This document shows positions 45,473 to 56,039 of a stretch of DNA of 64,000 nucleotides, one piece after another. Every line of letters starts with the position of its first letter. Within the stretch, counting starts at the first letter, position 1. Under the pieces are notes generated by a model, which ran no database searches, was not told where the DNA came from, and worked only from the letters and a program-made list of their open reading frames with translations. Origin of the DNA: Favolaschia claudopus (Eukaryota > Basidiomycota > Agaricomycetes > Agaricales > Mycenaceae). The position numbers and the translations under genes are program-made. The stretch is taken from assembly GCA_037176885.1 (NCBI GenBank), contig JAWWNJ010000184.1, positions 124,001 to 188,000 on the forward strand, in the 5' to 3' direction.

Positions 45473-46746
45473 CTCCCCCTCAACGAGCATCCGGTCGGGG
45501 AGCCATGCCCAACATTTTGACGAGATGTGGCGTGGTGCCGACAATGGTTTCGTGAATAAGTCGGCAACATTCACTTCCGTAGGGACGTAAACAGGGACGA
45601 TGCAGCGATGGAGGACTGCTTCACGGATCCACCAGATGGCAATGTGGACGTGCTTCGTTCGAGCGGTGACTTCATCAGTATTGACAATCATCCGGATGGT
45701 GGAAGTATTGTCGATAGAAAGGGAAGTCGGTCCGGGAGGTAGTAAGAAACCAAGCTCGAACAGAAGAGAGCGGAGCCACATGATTTCACGCCCGACGTGT
45801 GTGCCAGCGTAGAGCTCTGCTTCGCCAGTCGAAAGAGCCGTGGAGGTTTGCTTCTTCGCTGACCAAGCGATTAAGCTGGATCCGATGAAGACAGCATACC
45901 CAGAAATGGATCAGGCGTGATCCTTTGAGTTTGGCCCAATCTGAATCGCTGAAAGCGTGAAGGGTAAGGTCTTCATTGCCGCCTAGAACAAGGACAGAGT
46001 TGCGTGTGGCTTTGAGGTACGCGGAGGATCCGTTTAACGGCTTCCCAATGAGCTTCACCGGGGTTGGAGCTAAATTGCGATACGGACTGGACTGCCTTTG
46101 TGATGTTTGGACGGCAGTGAACAGCGGTATGCATAAGCGAACCAACGGCGTGCTGGTAGGGTTTGTTGGCCATGCGCTGGAGTTCTTCCGAAGTCTGAGG
46201 AGATTGAGACTTGGAAAGCGGAGCGGCCGACGTGTTGACTGGCAAGTATACGGGCCGTGCATCCTCCATGCGATACCGAGCCACAATCGAGTCAATATAG
46301 AAATGATGAGACAAGGAGATGGTGCGGTTCGCACGATCACGCAGGATTTCGAGGCCAAGAATGGATTTTGACTCTCCCAAGTCCTTGATTTGGACATGGT
46401 CGGAAATCTGCTTCTTTAAAAGTTTGACCTCTGCAACAGAGGAGCAGAATAATCCAAGATCATCAACGTGGGCGCTGATGATGGAAATAGCCTTCTCCAG
46501 GCGACGAATAAAGACGCACGGATCAGCAATGCACACCCGGAAACCAATCTTGACCAAAATTATGGAACGTAACTTTTGGTACCAGAGAAGTGCGGCTTGC
46601 TTTAAACCCGTGGAAGACGAAAAAAAGCTTGTGGGAAGCTGTGACATAACGCTACGTACACGCATCAAACTTATCTCCGAAGCCCAACCCCAAGCCCAAA
46701 TTCACTCCCGGACTAACTCTAACTTCCCCTTTTCAGGAGACAGACA

Positions 46747-47303
46747 TACTGTAGCACTTTGTATGGGTGAAACGTAACGCGTGAGGACTGCGTGACATAC
46801 AAAGATGTCGAATTATCATGTTTGTGGCTGTAAAATCTAGCTGAATCTACTGCTATAACCCTCCTCCTCCTCACTGCACTCAATCACTCTCTACAATCTT
46901 CGTCAAGATAGAACCGGTACGGTGCCACGGGCAAGGTGCTGGGAAGGTGTACCAGAAGCTGGCCGACGTAGTCGCTCGAAGAATGCTTGTGGTGGACCCA
47001 TCGCTGGTTTAAGCGTCTGAGCGTGCGCCAGTGTTCATGAAAAAAAAAAAAAAGGTGTATTACGGAGCCCGTAACAGGAGAAATAAGGGCTATGGATACA
47101 AAGAAAGCATGAGAGCTAAAAATTGCCCAGAATCCGTTCAACGTTTGGAAATAGATTTTATCGGTGTTTCCCCCCCCCCCCCCCCCCCCCGTTTCCAAAA
47201 TTCTATGATGTCACGCATAACGCTGAGGCCGTTTCTGGTTTCCATGCGTAGCGTTTCCAGTCACGCTCGAGGGTCTGTTTCACCCATACAAAGTGCTACA
47301 GTA
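46747..47303. mobile_element. TA-type inverted-repeat element inside copia RT
   Basis: TACTGTAGCACTTTGTATGG then GTGAAAC, inverted at 47,277-47,303. It splits the copia RT between LNSETDPDEPP...STLYG and TGLKQAALL. It holds an A-run (47,040-47,053) and a C-run of more than 20 bases (about 47,171-47,190), which are assembly-sensitive. Confidence 0.72.
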
Positions 47304-47935
47304 GTCCTCCTTTCCACGAACACGATGGCCCTGAGGCTGTCGCATGTAGATAGGTGGCTCGTCTGGATCCGTCTCGCTGTTGAGAAAGGCGGAGTCGACG
47401 TCCACAACGTGGAATTCCCAGTCCAGCTTTGCAGCTAGGGTTAGGAGGTAACGAAGGGACTCTGACTTCACAACAGAAGCAAAAGACATCGAAAAATCGA
47501 TACCTGGGCGCTGGGGTGTACCCTGACTCCCTGAGCACATAGACGAGCTTTGTACCGAGTGATGGCACCAGTACTGTCGTGCTTCAAGGCATAGACCCAG
47601 AGCGAACCAAGCGGAGTGACACCAGGAGGTGGTGGGACAAGTTCCCATGTACCCATCCTCGCAATGCTATCGAGCTCGACTTCCATCGCGCTCTCCCACT
47701 CGGAACGATCGGGCGATTCCATCGCTTCCTTGTAGTTGCGACGAACTTCGCCGGGACCAATGATATGAGCGTACTCAAATTCGTCCCCAGGATTCCGCGA
47801 AAGCAGAATCTTCCGGCGCACGGTCAGGGTCCTCTGGAGCTGGCGCTGCTGCTAACCCTGAATTAAGGTTTGCGGTGGCGGCCTTGAGCTCAGCGGCTTC
47901 CCGGATTCGGGTAGATGGGTCGCGCGGAGGTGGTA

Positions 47936-48003
47936 GAGGACGAGGTTGACGAGGTGCCCGACGAGGTTGACGAGGTGCCCGACGAGGTTGACGAGGTGCC
48001 CGG
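47936..48003 (-). repeat. Three 21-bp tandem units in the copia hinge
   Basis: GTGCCCGACGAGGTTGACGA-type units, three in a row, encode the repeated APRQPRR of the pol hinge. Confidence 0.65.
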
Positions 48004-48264
48004 GGTTTAGGTTGTGACACAACATCCGCAGGTCCAGCCGGAGCAGGAGGGGATGGTGCACGAGGAGGTACCGGATTGGCAGTTGGAGGCGTAGAAGTGG
48101 AGGAAGAAGGGCTGTAATCATCATCATCAGCTTCGCTTGAAGACGATTTGAGAGAAGAATATTTGTATGAGTGTATCTCCCCCTCAGCCCGAAATTCCCC
48201 ACAATTTGAGTTGTCGTCAAATTTGATATGAGGCGACGACCCGAAGGTACGCTTTGAGGGGCGA

Positions 48265-48636
48265 TACAGTTGCGGCGAAATTAGATGCATTACCATAAAA
48301 GGAAACTTCTGGTAAATCAGCTCTGGACAGGGCAACGCGGCCGAGTCATCGCAAGGTCCACATTGGTGTCGCCAATTCAGATGTTTTGGCAGTGAAAATG
48401 ATCCATGGGAAAGTTAGTCTGGGCTCCGATTGGTCGATTTAGATTACAGCTTATTGCACCATTCTCGCTCAATTGTGATGCAAACGACCTACTTCATAAT
48501 TGCATACTGCACTTACAGACCTGCCATCGTATTATGAAGCTATATCGAGCCTTCTACGGGCGCTTCCAAGCCAGAGGGGATGAAAATGGTGATAATTTCC
48601 TTTTATGGTAATGCATTTAATTTCGCCGCAACTGTA
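48265..48636. mobile_element. TA-type MITE, 372 bp, inside copia
   Basis: TACAGTTGCGGCGAAATTAG then ATGCATTACCAT, inverted at the right end (48,600-48,636). One end of a relative lies at 1,000-1,042 (GGTAATGCATCTAATTTCGC). Confidence 0.7.
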
Positions 48637-49130
48637 AACCTTCCAACAAGGGGGTGCGAAGAATAAAAAAAAATACCTAGACCCGTTTTTTCTTTTACGA
48701 ACCTTTTGGCGGGAACCACCCTACCACGTAAGCATTATGTAACGTCCTAATAAGGAATTTACGATCAGAAACACTCATTTGGCATGGAGTTTTGGCCTCA
48801 AACCTGGTAGAACTCTCTGCATGGTGTTACATGAAGTCAATCAGTACTTTGCAGCAGAAAAATCAGCAGTTACAAGTGCAACATATATTGGTGGTGACCT
48901 TGCCAAACACACCCAACTTGATGGCTGATCCTTCCCAATCCGGATGATTAGTTCCTGACGGCTTGCGAGGGGTCAAAACTTACTGTCCATATTGCTTACA
49001 TGGGTTTCAGCTGGTTATACACCCTCTAGAACCCATTCCAGGGCCAAACCTAAAAGGTCATTATTTTTTTTTACCCCGCCTTTCGGCCGACCCACCCTCC
49101 CTAGCCGGTGTGCCGGCTTCTCCGGCCCGC
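48637..49130. other. Unidentified insertion between copia integrase and hinge
   Basis: Neither coding nor matched elsewhere in the window, apart from GC-rich words near 49,080-49,135. It separates the integrase tail from the hinge. Confidence 0.4.
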
Positions 49131-49613
49131 ACCCCCTTGCCTTCCAAGCCTTGCGATCATCCGGATACCCAACAAAAATAACCGATTCGCCGCGATGGTC
49201 GAACTTTTTGCGATTAGGATTGTCGTTATAGAGGTAAGCCCTGCAACCAAAACGGTAAAAAAAACTGTACTTCGGCTGTTTGCGGCTTGGGAAGCGGATG
49301 GAGGAAGGTCGAGAGCGCTGTGTGGGTTACGGTTTTTGACATAGACCATGTAATTGCTGGCCTCAGCCCACATGCTAAGCGGCAGGTCGGCGTCGATGAG
49401 GACGGTGCGAACGCGGTCAAAAATAGACCTAAACTGACGTTCGGCAACACCGTTCTGTTCAGGAGTACGTGGAGCGCTGGTTTTGAGCTGAATACCACGT
49501 GCCTTCAAGAACCGCTTCAGGTCTTCGTTGATAAATTCACCCCCATTATCGACGTGCCAGACCTTAAGCTTGCGACCCTGTCTCACGCTCGACCATCTCC
49601 GACCACTCCTTGA

Positions 49614-49673
49614 ATTCAGTGTGTCTTTTGACGCAAACAAAGTTCTGGACATGGAGTACGGGTGAAATGACTT
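49614..49673. repeat. 60-bp direct duplication, copy 1 (second copy 50,730-50,789)
   Basis: Both copies read ATTCAGTGTGTCTTTTGACG through GGGTGAAATGACTT without difference. Copy 1 continues into copia integrase coding sequence; copy 2 diverges on both sides. The 1,056 bp between them are two family A copies and an inverted-repeat element. Confidence 0.8.
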
Positions 49674-49930
49674 GCGGCTCGCTGCGCTCAGCGGTCCCTA
49701 CCTACGGCTGGTGCACAGCTTGTCGGGGCTCCGCCCCAACAACCCCGCGGGTTTTTTTCTTGCTGGATTTGCGTGCCCTCGGCGCCGCACTACCGCTCGC
49801 TGCACTGGCGCCGTCGGGAAGGTTCGTGGGGAACCGGGGAGCAACATCTCGACAGCCGGCAGCGACATCTCGACATGGTCCGTGGTTTCGTGTCAAAGTC
49901 ACGTTACTTTTCACGTGAACTGATCCTTGT
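49674..49930 (-). repeat. Family A, full-length copy (inverted)
   Basis: Reverse complement of the 30,981-31,262 type, from the GAGCGCAGCGAG core to the TCACGTGAAAAGTAACGTGA end. Confidence 0.75.
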
Positions 49931-49936
49931 GTTTTC

Positions 49937-50365
49937 ACCCCATCCACCCTCGACGAACATCACATGACTTTTCTATTTTCGGCGAGATCGTCAATATTGA
50001 AGGAATCACGTAGTATGAGCCAAATTCCTTCGACCAATTTGTTTAAATTGTTATAAGGAGTGTATATACACAATACTAGAGCTCCACAATCGGTGTGCAA
50101 GCTCGAATTAAGCCAACTAGGTTTTTGTGATGGGACATCAACGAGAGATCCATTTTGGTACACTGCCGCTATCGTCGATAATTCCAGCTCAGGGAGACAC
50201 TAAAATGTAATGGATTGAGGGAAGAAAAGTAAGATACAGGACAAATACACAATCTGGTCGAAGGGATTTGGCTAATTAAAGCTGCAAGGTATGGAACGGA
50301 CCAGTTTCTGTGAACTTCGCCGAAAATGGAAATATCATGTGATGTTCGTCGAGGGTGGATGGGGT
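49937..50365. mobile_element. Inverted-repeat element, 429 bp
   Basis: ACCCCATCCACCCTCGACGA then ACATCACATGA, inverted at 50,318-50,365. One end of a relative is at 15,037-15,070, upstream of the methyltransferase gene. It is sandwiched between two family A copies. Confidence 0.65.
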
Positions 50366-50371
50366 CTACCT

Positions 50372-50561
50372 TACAAGCTTTAGCTCCCTGCCTCCGGCAC
50401 GGCCGACTCGCTGCGCTCGCCGGCCTCCCTCCGTTCGGTCACACAGCTTGTTGGGGCTGGCCGCCCCAAACCCCGCTGCGCTCGCTCCGCTCGCGACGTC
50501 TCGTACGATCTCAACATCTCGACATTGACCCCGTGATTTTCTGTCAAAAGTCACGCGACTG
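50372..50561 (-). repeat. Family A variant (inverted)
   Basis: Inverted partner of 29,141-29,313, sharing the CCTCCGTTCGGTCACACAG middle. Confidence 0.65.
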
Positions 50562-50789
50562 ATGGCCTGGCCCTCTTTTCAAGTATAGGATAGGACAAGA
50601 GGTGGGCGGCCGAACAAATCCGGATATCATGCCCCGATGGTCGGTGGTCGGTCCGAGCTCCTTGAGATTTCTTCAAGAGGCGACACTTACAGTGGCCGCC
50701 ATTAAAACTGCACCAAGCGGTTCTGGGGCATTCAGTGTGTCTTTTGACGCAAACAAAGTTCTGGACATGGAGTACGGGTGAAATGACTT

Positions 50790-51344
50790 TTTTTAGGCAA
50801 CTTACCCCATGACCATATATAGTAATTCGAGTGTAATGAATTTTTTAAGGGTAGGGCATTGTTTTTTGATCCGGTTCGTAAACCGGTTTATAAACCGGTT
50901 TTTAATTGGGTCGACCAAAATGGTCGGTTTTTAATTCCTCGGAGTACTGATCCGCCAGACCGCAGATCATTGATCACTTACGGCGCCCCTGCGCGCTCGC
51001 CAACGACCATGTCCCAGCCATGTCCAGCTCATCGGTCTGATTCGGTATTTGGAACGACACTCGATACTCATCGCGATGGAGTTGACACGCGATTGGCGTA
51101 CTTCCGCAATCTACTATCTGATCAGCCGGTAATGGTGCAGATGTGATTCGTAGTATCTCGGATTGGTCAGAGGACAGCGTAGGGGTGCGTCAAGCGAGCC
51201 AGGAAGAAAGCGTGGGACGGAGGGCCGAAAATTTCGTTTTTTAATGTTTTCGCGTGTCTGGTTTATAAACGCCTTGTTCTCGAACCAAATTTTAAAAACC
51301 GTTTTTAATTGGCTGGGGAATTAAAAACAAGAAGGGATTAGCCT
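50790..51344. other. No gene seen
   Basis: Contains repeated AACCGGTTT words (50,880-50,905) and a Pro/Ser-rich open frame at 50,940-51,146 without a domain. Confidence 0.35.
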
Positions 51345-51545
51345 GTTTGCGATGCAGCCATTGAATGGCTAATGGCTACGCAAGTGCCCGAATTCCGGCG
51401 TATTGACGAAAGCTACCCCCGGTCTGAGCATCCAATTTTCATTCCAAATAGCTCTTCTTGACTTCGACATAAAAGTTTAGCCCATCAAACTTTCCTAATA
51501 CGGAAATCGGTAGCCATTCAATGGCTCCAATGGCTCTTCGCAAAC
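51345..51545. mobile_element. Short element with GTTTGCGA ends (empty MULE site)
   Basis: Starts GTTTGCGATGCAGCCATTGA and ends TGGCTCTTCGCAAAC; flanked by CCT on both sides. The same element, filled by the 455-bp MULE-MITE, interrupts Tnp2 at 43,678. Because ATTAGCCT precedes both copies, the true outer end may lie a few bases further left. Confidence 0.6.
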
Positions 51546-52102
51546 CCTCTATTTATAAACAGGGCACTTTTCAGTGCTACACCCCACCGAGAAACGGCCT
51601 TCATAGGTCGAAAATACTCGCAAATACGACCTCAGTCATATGTTACTTTACCTAGATTCCTACAGTTTTGGACCCGCAATGGCTGCTTGAAGATGGTCAT
51701 TTTGGTCAATTTTTGAATAAATCTGGCATTTTTAGGACAAAATGGCCATCCTACGGCAACTATTACGGGCTCAAATCGGCAGCAAACTAAGTAAAGTCAG
51801 ATATGACTGAGATCGTCTTTAGGAGTACTTTCATCCTATGATGCTTATTTTCCTGTAGGGTTCACCGCTGAAAAGTGCGCTGTAAAAACACATAAAAAAA
51901 TTCACTGTGGCTCGATTACCATATATGGTAATTGGGTCGTTCGCTCAAAAATTTTCATTTCACTCAGATTTCATGTCCTGCCCTTTGTTTGAGCCCAGAG
52001 ACCACGTCAATGACTCGAAACGCCTTGTTGCATTGTGTTGAAAATCGACAATTCCGTGAGACGATGATCAGAGAGAAGAAGTTGAGTTTGCGATCGCGCT
52101 AT
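51546..52102. other. No gene seen
   Basis: AT-rich sequence; no frame or matched repeat. Confidence 0.35.
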
Positions 52103-52425
52103 TTACGTTTGTTGACGATTCTGTCATCGGCAAAGCCGGGAGCACCACTTTGTGGGGCGTTGCCGTACCACATCAAGTGCCGCTGGTCTCTTGTTTTCGC
52201 CCTTTCTCGCAAGTCATGGCCCTGTCGAGCTCTGAGCAAGTAGCAGCTGAGTCTTGATCCTCGGCTCTGTTAACCCCCTGTTTTTTCCTGGTGTTCTTTG
52301 GGTGGCGGAAGCGAAAATCAGATTCGGCTGAAGTGGAGCTGGTGACGGGAAGCAAAACAAAGGTAAGCACAAACGAATGAGCACCACTTGATCAAAACCC
52401 GTATATTGTTTCCAAAACGGCTGTA
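52103..52425. mobile_element. Second copy of the 42,194-42,576 MITE, left arm missing
   Basis: Matches 42,252-42,576 with scattered differences and ends in the same TTCCAAAACGGCTGTA. Confidence 0.72.
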
Positions 52426-52808
52426 TATGAAGTTGTCTTCCATATAAGTTGAAGTTGCCAATTTTAGTTGAGTTGGGATATTCCGTTACAAGTTGTCGGC
52501 ACAAGTCAAAGTTGTACTCAATTTACAGTACATAGTTGTCTCGATTATTTTTTGCACAGTATATCGCCCATAGGTTTCAAATACCCAGCCAGTGGTGTAG
52601 ATATCTTCAGTCTGTGGTTGCTAACCGACAGCTTGTGGGACAGTGTTTGATGACCGTGATGGAGCCAAGACTTGAGCTTGATCAAACAACTACACCACAC
52701 ATGTGGCTGTGTTTGCTTTGCTGGCAATCTGCTATCGCTTCGTAGTATGAGCGGGTGCAAGGTCCACATACTGTGGGAAAGCTCCATCAAAATTTGATAG
52801 AGCAAGGG
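52426..52808. other. No gene seen
   Basis: Begins with short AAGTTG-type repeats (52,430-52,515). Nothing coding is supported. Confidence 0.35.
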
Positions 52809-53424
52809 TAAGATAGAGAGCGTGGGATCCCCGCACCTTACTTAAGCACGTTATGTAACGCTTATTAATCGTTCCCACGGCCAAATCCCCAGTCGCACAA
52901 AAAATTTCGTGCTCTTTCCGGCCTGCGGAAGGGCTGACCTACAGACTTAGAAGACATTCTCGCTGTTTCGGCTCTGAAATTTTGGTTTTTGGTTTGAAAA
53001 GCACCTTCCACACTGCAAGGAGGTTCTGTCAGTGTTCTGTCACTCATTGCGCCGCAAAGGTTTGACAGGTCCCACCCTTAAGCGAGCTGACGAAGCATGC
53101 CGAGATGACTATCCTGTGGCTGTGCTGGCCAAATTTTCCTCCGAAATCTTTGAAAAGTGTCCCATTTGGTGAGAAAACCACATAGAAACACTCAGAAAAA
53201 AAGTGGTCTGAATTTTTTTGTGGGTCATATAGCAAGAGACCAGGGGACATTTTGGCAAATCTGCCCAATAGGAACCCTTCATTGAACCTCTATCTAAGAC
53301 TTGTATTGGGCAAAATTCCCAATCTGGACCTTAGCATCGTGCTATAAGCCCTCGACGTCGAGCGTGACAATGTCACAGTGTGATGCTGACATAAGGGTGC
53401 GGGGATCCCACGCTCTCTATCTTA
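52809..53424. mobile_element. Inverted-repeat element family B, copy 2
   Basis: TAAGATAGAGAGCGTGGGAT then CCCCGCACC, inverted at 53,392-53,424. Same ends as 9,947-10,490 but the interior is largely different. Confidence 0.7.
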
Positions 53425-53628
53425 CGGTTACTTGGCCGATGATAGTTCCAGACTCTCACGACAGGGTTCCCAGTTTGGGATGTCGTGAGAGGCTGGTCAC
53501 GAGACTACTCACTGCTTCACTGGTGCTAATGGCTCGACTCGGCAAGAGAGAGAGGGACAAGAAGAAGGAGCAGGAGGCTATTCCTCAAGCCAGTATACTA
53601 TGGCTGGGGAACAAAGGCCAATCACTGA

Positions 53629-54917
53629 AGATCCATAGTTTTATCGTATCTGCAAAAGAATCTCGCTGGGACTGATATAACCGATATCGAACAGGCCGCG
53701 GCTATCGGCAAACATATCGCAGAGCTAAGGGGTCTGTCCCAAGCTGATGATCTCTCCGAGTCTCAGGTAGCATTCCACTGATTATTTTGCCGAAAAAATT
53801 GAGACGACTGGGTGTTGTCAGATTTATCCTGAGTTGCAAAAGCAGCTCAGATTCTGCATGTCATTAGCACAGAACCACAAGTTACCAACCCTCTTTCGAC
53901 GACTCCAGCAGACTTCGCAACAAATCTCCAACAATCGTGGACTTGCTTCGCATCAAGAGAAACAAAGTTTGGTGAGCACTCTTTTCGTTTGATGTGCTAT
54001 TTATGCACGAATGATAATTGTCACAGGTGTACAAGCTGAATTTGGCCTGCTCGCGCCACCGAAGCCTAGCTCAGGTGCTTGCGAATTTCCCGGTCGATCC
54101 TCAGGCACCGGCTGGAACTCTTTTCAATCCACGGATCGTGTGGCGCAAGCGAAACCTCGAATTCGGTCCTCGAACCACCAGAAATATCGTTCCCACAGAT
54201 ACTCTTTCACGGTCTGACCCACGTGATTTTGTTTGCAGCGAAGAAAACGGCTTTTATCGAGTTCCGGTCACTGAGTCGGTGATTTTCGCTAACAGGGACA
54301 AAGGTTTCCTTCTCTGCTTTCCTACATCAGCCGCTCTAATCGTTGGCTTCAGACAGCCAAGCTACTGCCGAGCTCATCGTTCTTCGCGACGTTTTCGGCG
54401 ACGACTCTCCGGAAAGAGAGACACTCCTTGCATGGTATCAGCAAACTATTGATGCTGCGTGTGCTGAACGCCGTAACGTCCGAGTAAGCTCTTTTTATCC
54501 TTCCGCCCTTCTTTACACTGAAACAGACAGCCCAATCATCCTGGCCATATGGCTCAGATTGGCTGGAATGCAGGTCCACGTCATGCTCGTGTATTTCAGG
54601 CAGCTAAAAGTTATACAAAAAATCTCGACTTGGAAACACGAATCGAACACGACTTGGATTCAGTGGCTGCTCTCTCTCTGACTTGGGCACTCGTCAAAGC
54701 TTTGGCCCCATCGGATATCCCGGATACCATTGAGAAGACTCTCGCTGACAGCGGACTGCCCAAAATTGCAACTCGAGATGTACCTGAAGGTGAGTGTCTC
54801 TATGCGCTATCATTCCGCTGTCTCACCATCGCCACATTTGCAGGGATTGGATCTCGTCTGGTCCTCAAGGGCAAAACCTACTTGTTCCCCTTTGATCGCG
54901 CCCCTCCCGAAGGTTAA
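53629..54917 (+). CDS. Unrecognised multi-exon gene
   Basis: Six exons join with canonical borders and no stop: 53,629-53,766; 53,822-53,971; 54,027-54,303; 54,353-54,483; 54,558-54,789; 54,844-54,917. The five introns are 49-74 bp. The protein (about 330 residues) has stretches such as AAAIGKHIAELRGL, PQAPAGTLFNPRIVWRKR, ATAELIVLRDVFGDDSPERE, IGWNAGPRHARVFQAAKSYT and KGKTYLFPFDRAPPEG. I recognise no domain and assign no function. A probable first exon (ATG 53,529, Lys/Glu-rich) is in another frame, and an in-frame TGA at 53,626 separates them. The 3' end stops at a TAA inside what looks like a GTTAAG donor, so both ends may be cut. Five clean introns in a row argue for a real gene. Confidence 0.5.
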
Positions 54918-56039
54918 GTTACCGTCGACTACTCTGCGTGAGCTTCCCTTTCACTTATCATCCAGCACTTCAGCTCTGACTCTTATCCGATAAAGGCTGT
55001 CGGGCAGCCCGTGGTCGAGAAGAGGTTGGGGTGGGGTGGACTGAGGGGTTATGGGAAAAGGAGTGAATGGACTGGTGAGTGAAGGAGAGGGGGGTGTATG
55101 TTGGTTGTCGTCCATGTAGCCACGATTACTGCTGCCTTCGGTAACGCGGGGTATATCAGGTCGCCAGCGGAAGTACGAGCAGCAGGGTTTGTCGTCGTAT
55201 TCCTTGTACTCGCACTATAAGTAAATAAATAGAATAGTTAGAGGAAATAAGTGCAGAATGAAGAGTTGGGAACGACCTCTTGGTGCCAGCGACCCTTATT
55301 TCGAGCGTTGTGGAAACCTTGACAAAGGATAGGCTTGGTAAAAAAAGTAAGACCGCACTGAGGAAAAGGGTCGTCAGAGAGTCCAGAAGAATTCACGCGA
55401 GAGCCACGAGATGGGGACATATAACTTAGACGCCCACTTGATGACTCTGGACTACTTATACAGTTGCTGACAGCACTTGCACTCTCTGAGGGTTGCAGCA
55501 GTTGCAGCAATATTGCTGCGATGGGACGTAAAGCAGCCCTGGGGCGCTCATGAAATGACGCGCAAGACTCAGCTGTGGCGGTTGTGATGGAAGATATAGA
55601 GGGGCAGCATTAGCGTGTGACGGTTTAATCCAATTGAAGGAGCTGGAGCCAGAGTTTTGGGAGGATTTGAAAACAAGGATTTCACGGCAAGAATAATATA
55701 GCAGTGGTTGGGCCACGATAGTACAGTCGTGGCGCTATTGCCGCAGCCATACAGCTACACTCAAAGAGTTGCTGGTGAAATCATTGTATGAATACATTTG
55801 CACGAGTTTAGAGGGAGGAGATTGAGTACAAGGTATTCGGCGCAGTAGCAGCGCCACAAGCATTTTGATCCGACTATTAACCCACCACAATCTAGATCAT
55901 AGAATTTAGTACAGTATTGAGCGCAGGACATCGGACCAAAGTATGTACGCTCAGACGCGAGCAAGATCCATATCAAGTATATACGTAACACCATCAAACG
56001 CGTCCGCCCTTACCCTCTCGCGACGCGTACGCGTCAACC
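54918..56039. other. No firm gene
   Basis: A minus-strand frame at 55,238-55,510 contains CGLTFFTKPILCQGFHNARN then KGRWHQ, faintly like a GRF-type zinc ribbon, but the expected last Cys is absent and no exon structure was found. Confidence 0.35.

Larger units (their letters stand above)
45466..49673 (-). pseudogene. Ty1/copia retrotransposon pol relic
   Basis: Minus-strand order: integrase (49,673-49,131) with HVDNGGEF, RTPEQNGVAERQFR and later FVGYPDDRKAW; a Pro/Arg-rich hinge with a repeated APRQPRR unit (48,264-47,830); RT first half (47,820-47,304) with NYKEAMESPDRSEWESAM and DVDSAFLN; RT second half (46,668-46,000) with TGLKQAALLWYQKL and HVDDLGLF in place of the usual YVDDL; RNase H (down to 45,466) with LSTGEAELYA and VNVADLFTKPL. 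The order integrase-RT-RNase H is that of copia. At least four blocks interrupt it: 46,670-46,746, 46,747-47,303, 48,265-48,636 and about 48,637-49,130. There are also frameshifts, and everything upstream of the integrase core (gag, protease) is missing beyond 49,673. Confidence 0.88.

Noticed and set aside
47168..47192. Poly-C run as a functional element
   Set aside because: A homopolymer inside a transposon; more likely slippage or an assembly-sensitive spot.
55238..55716. GRF-type zinc-ribbon protein on the minus strand
   Set aside because: Only CGLTFF...C..HNARNKGRW is suggestive; the last metal ligand is missing and the two frames do not splice convincingly.
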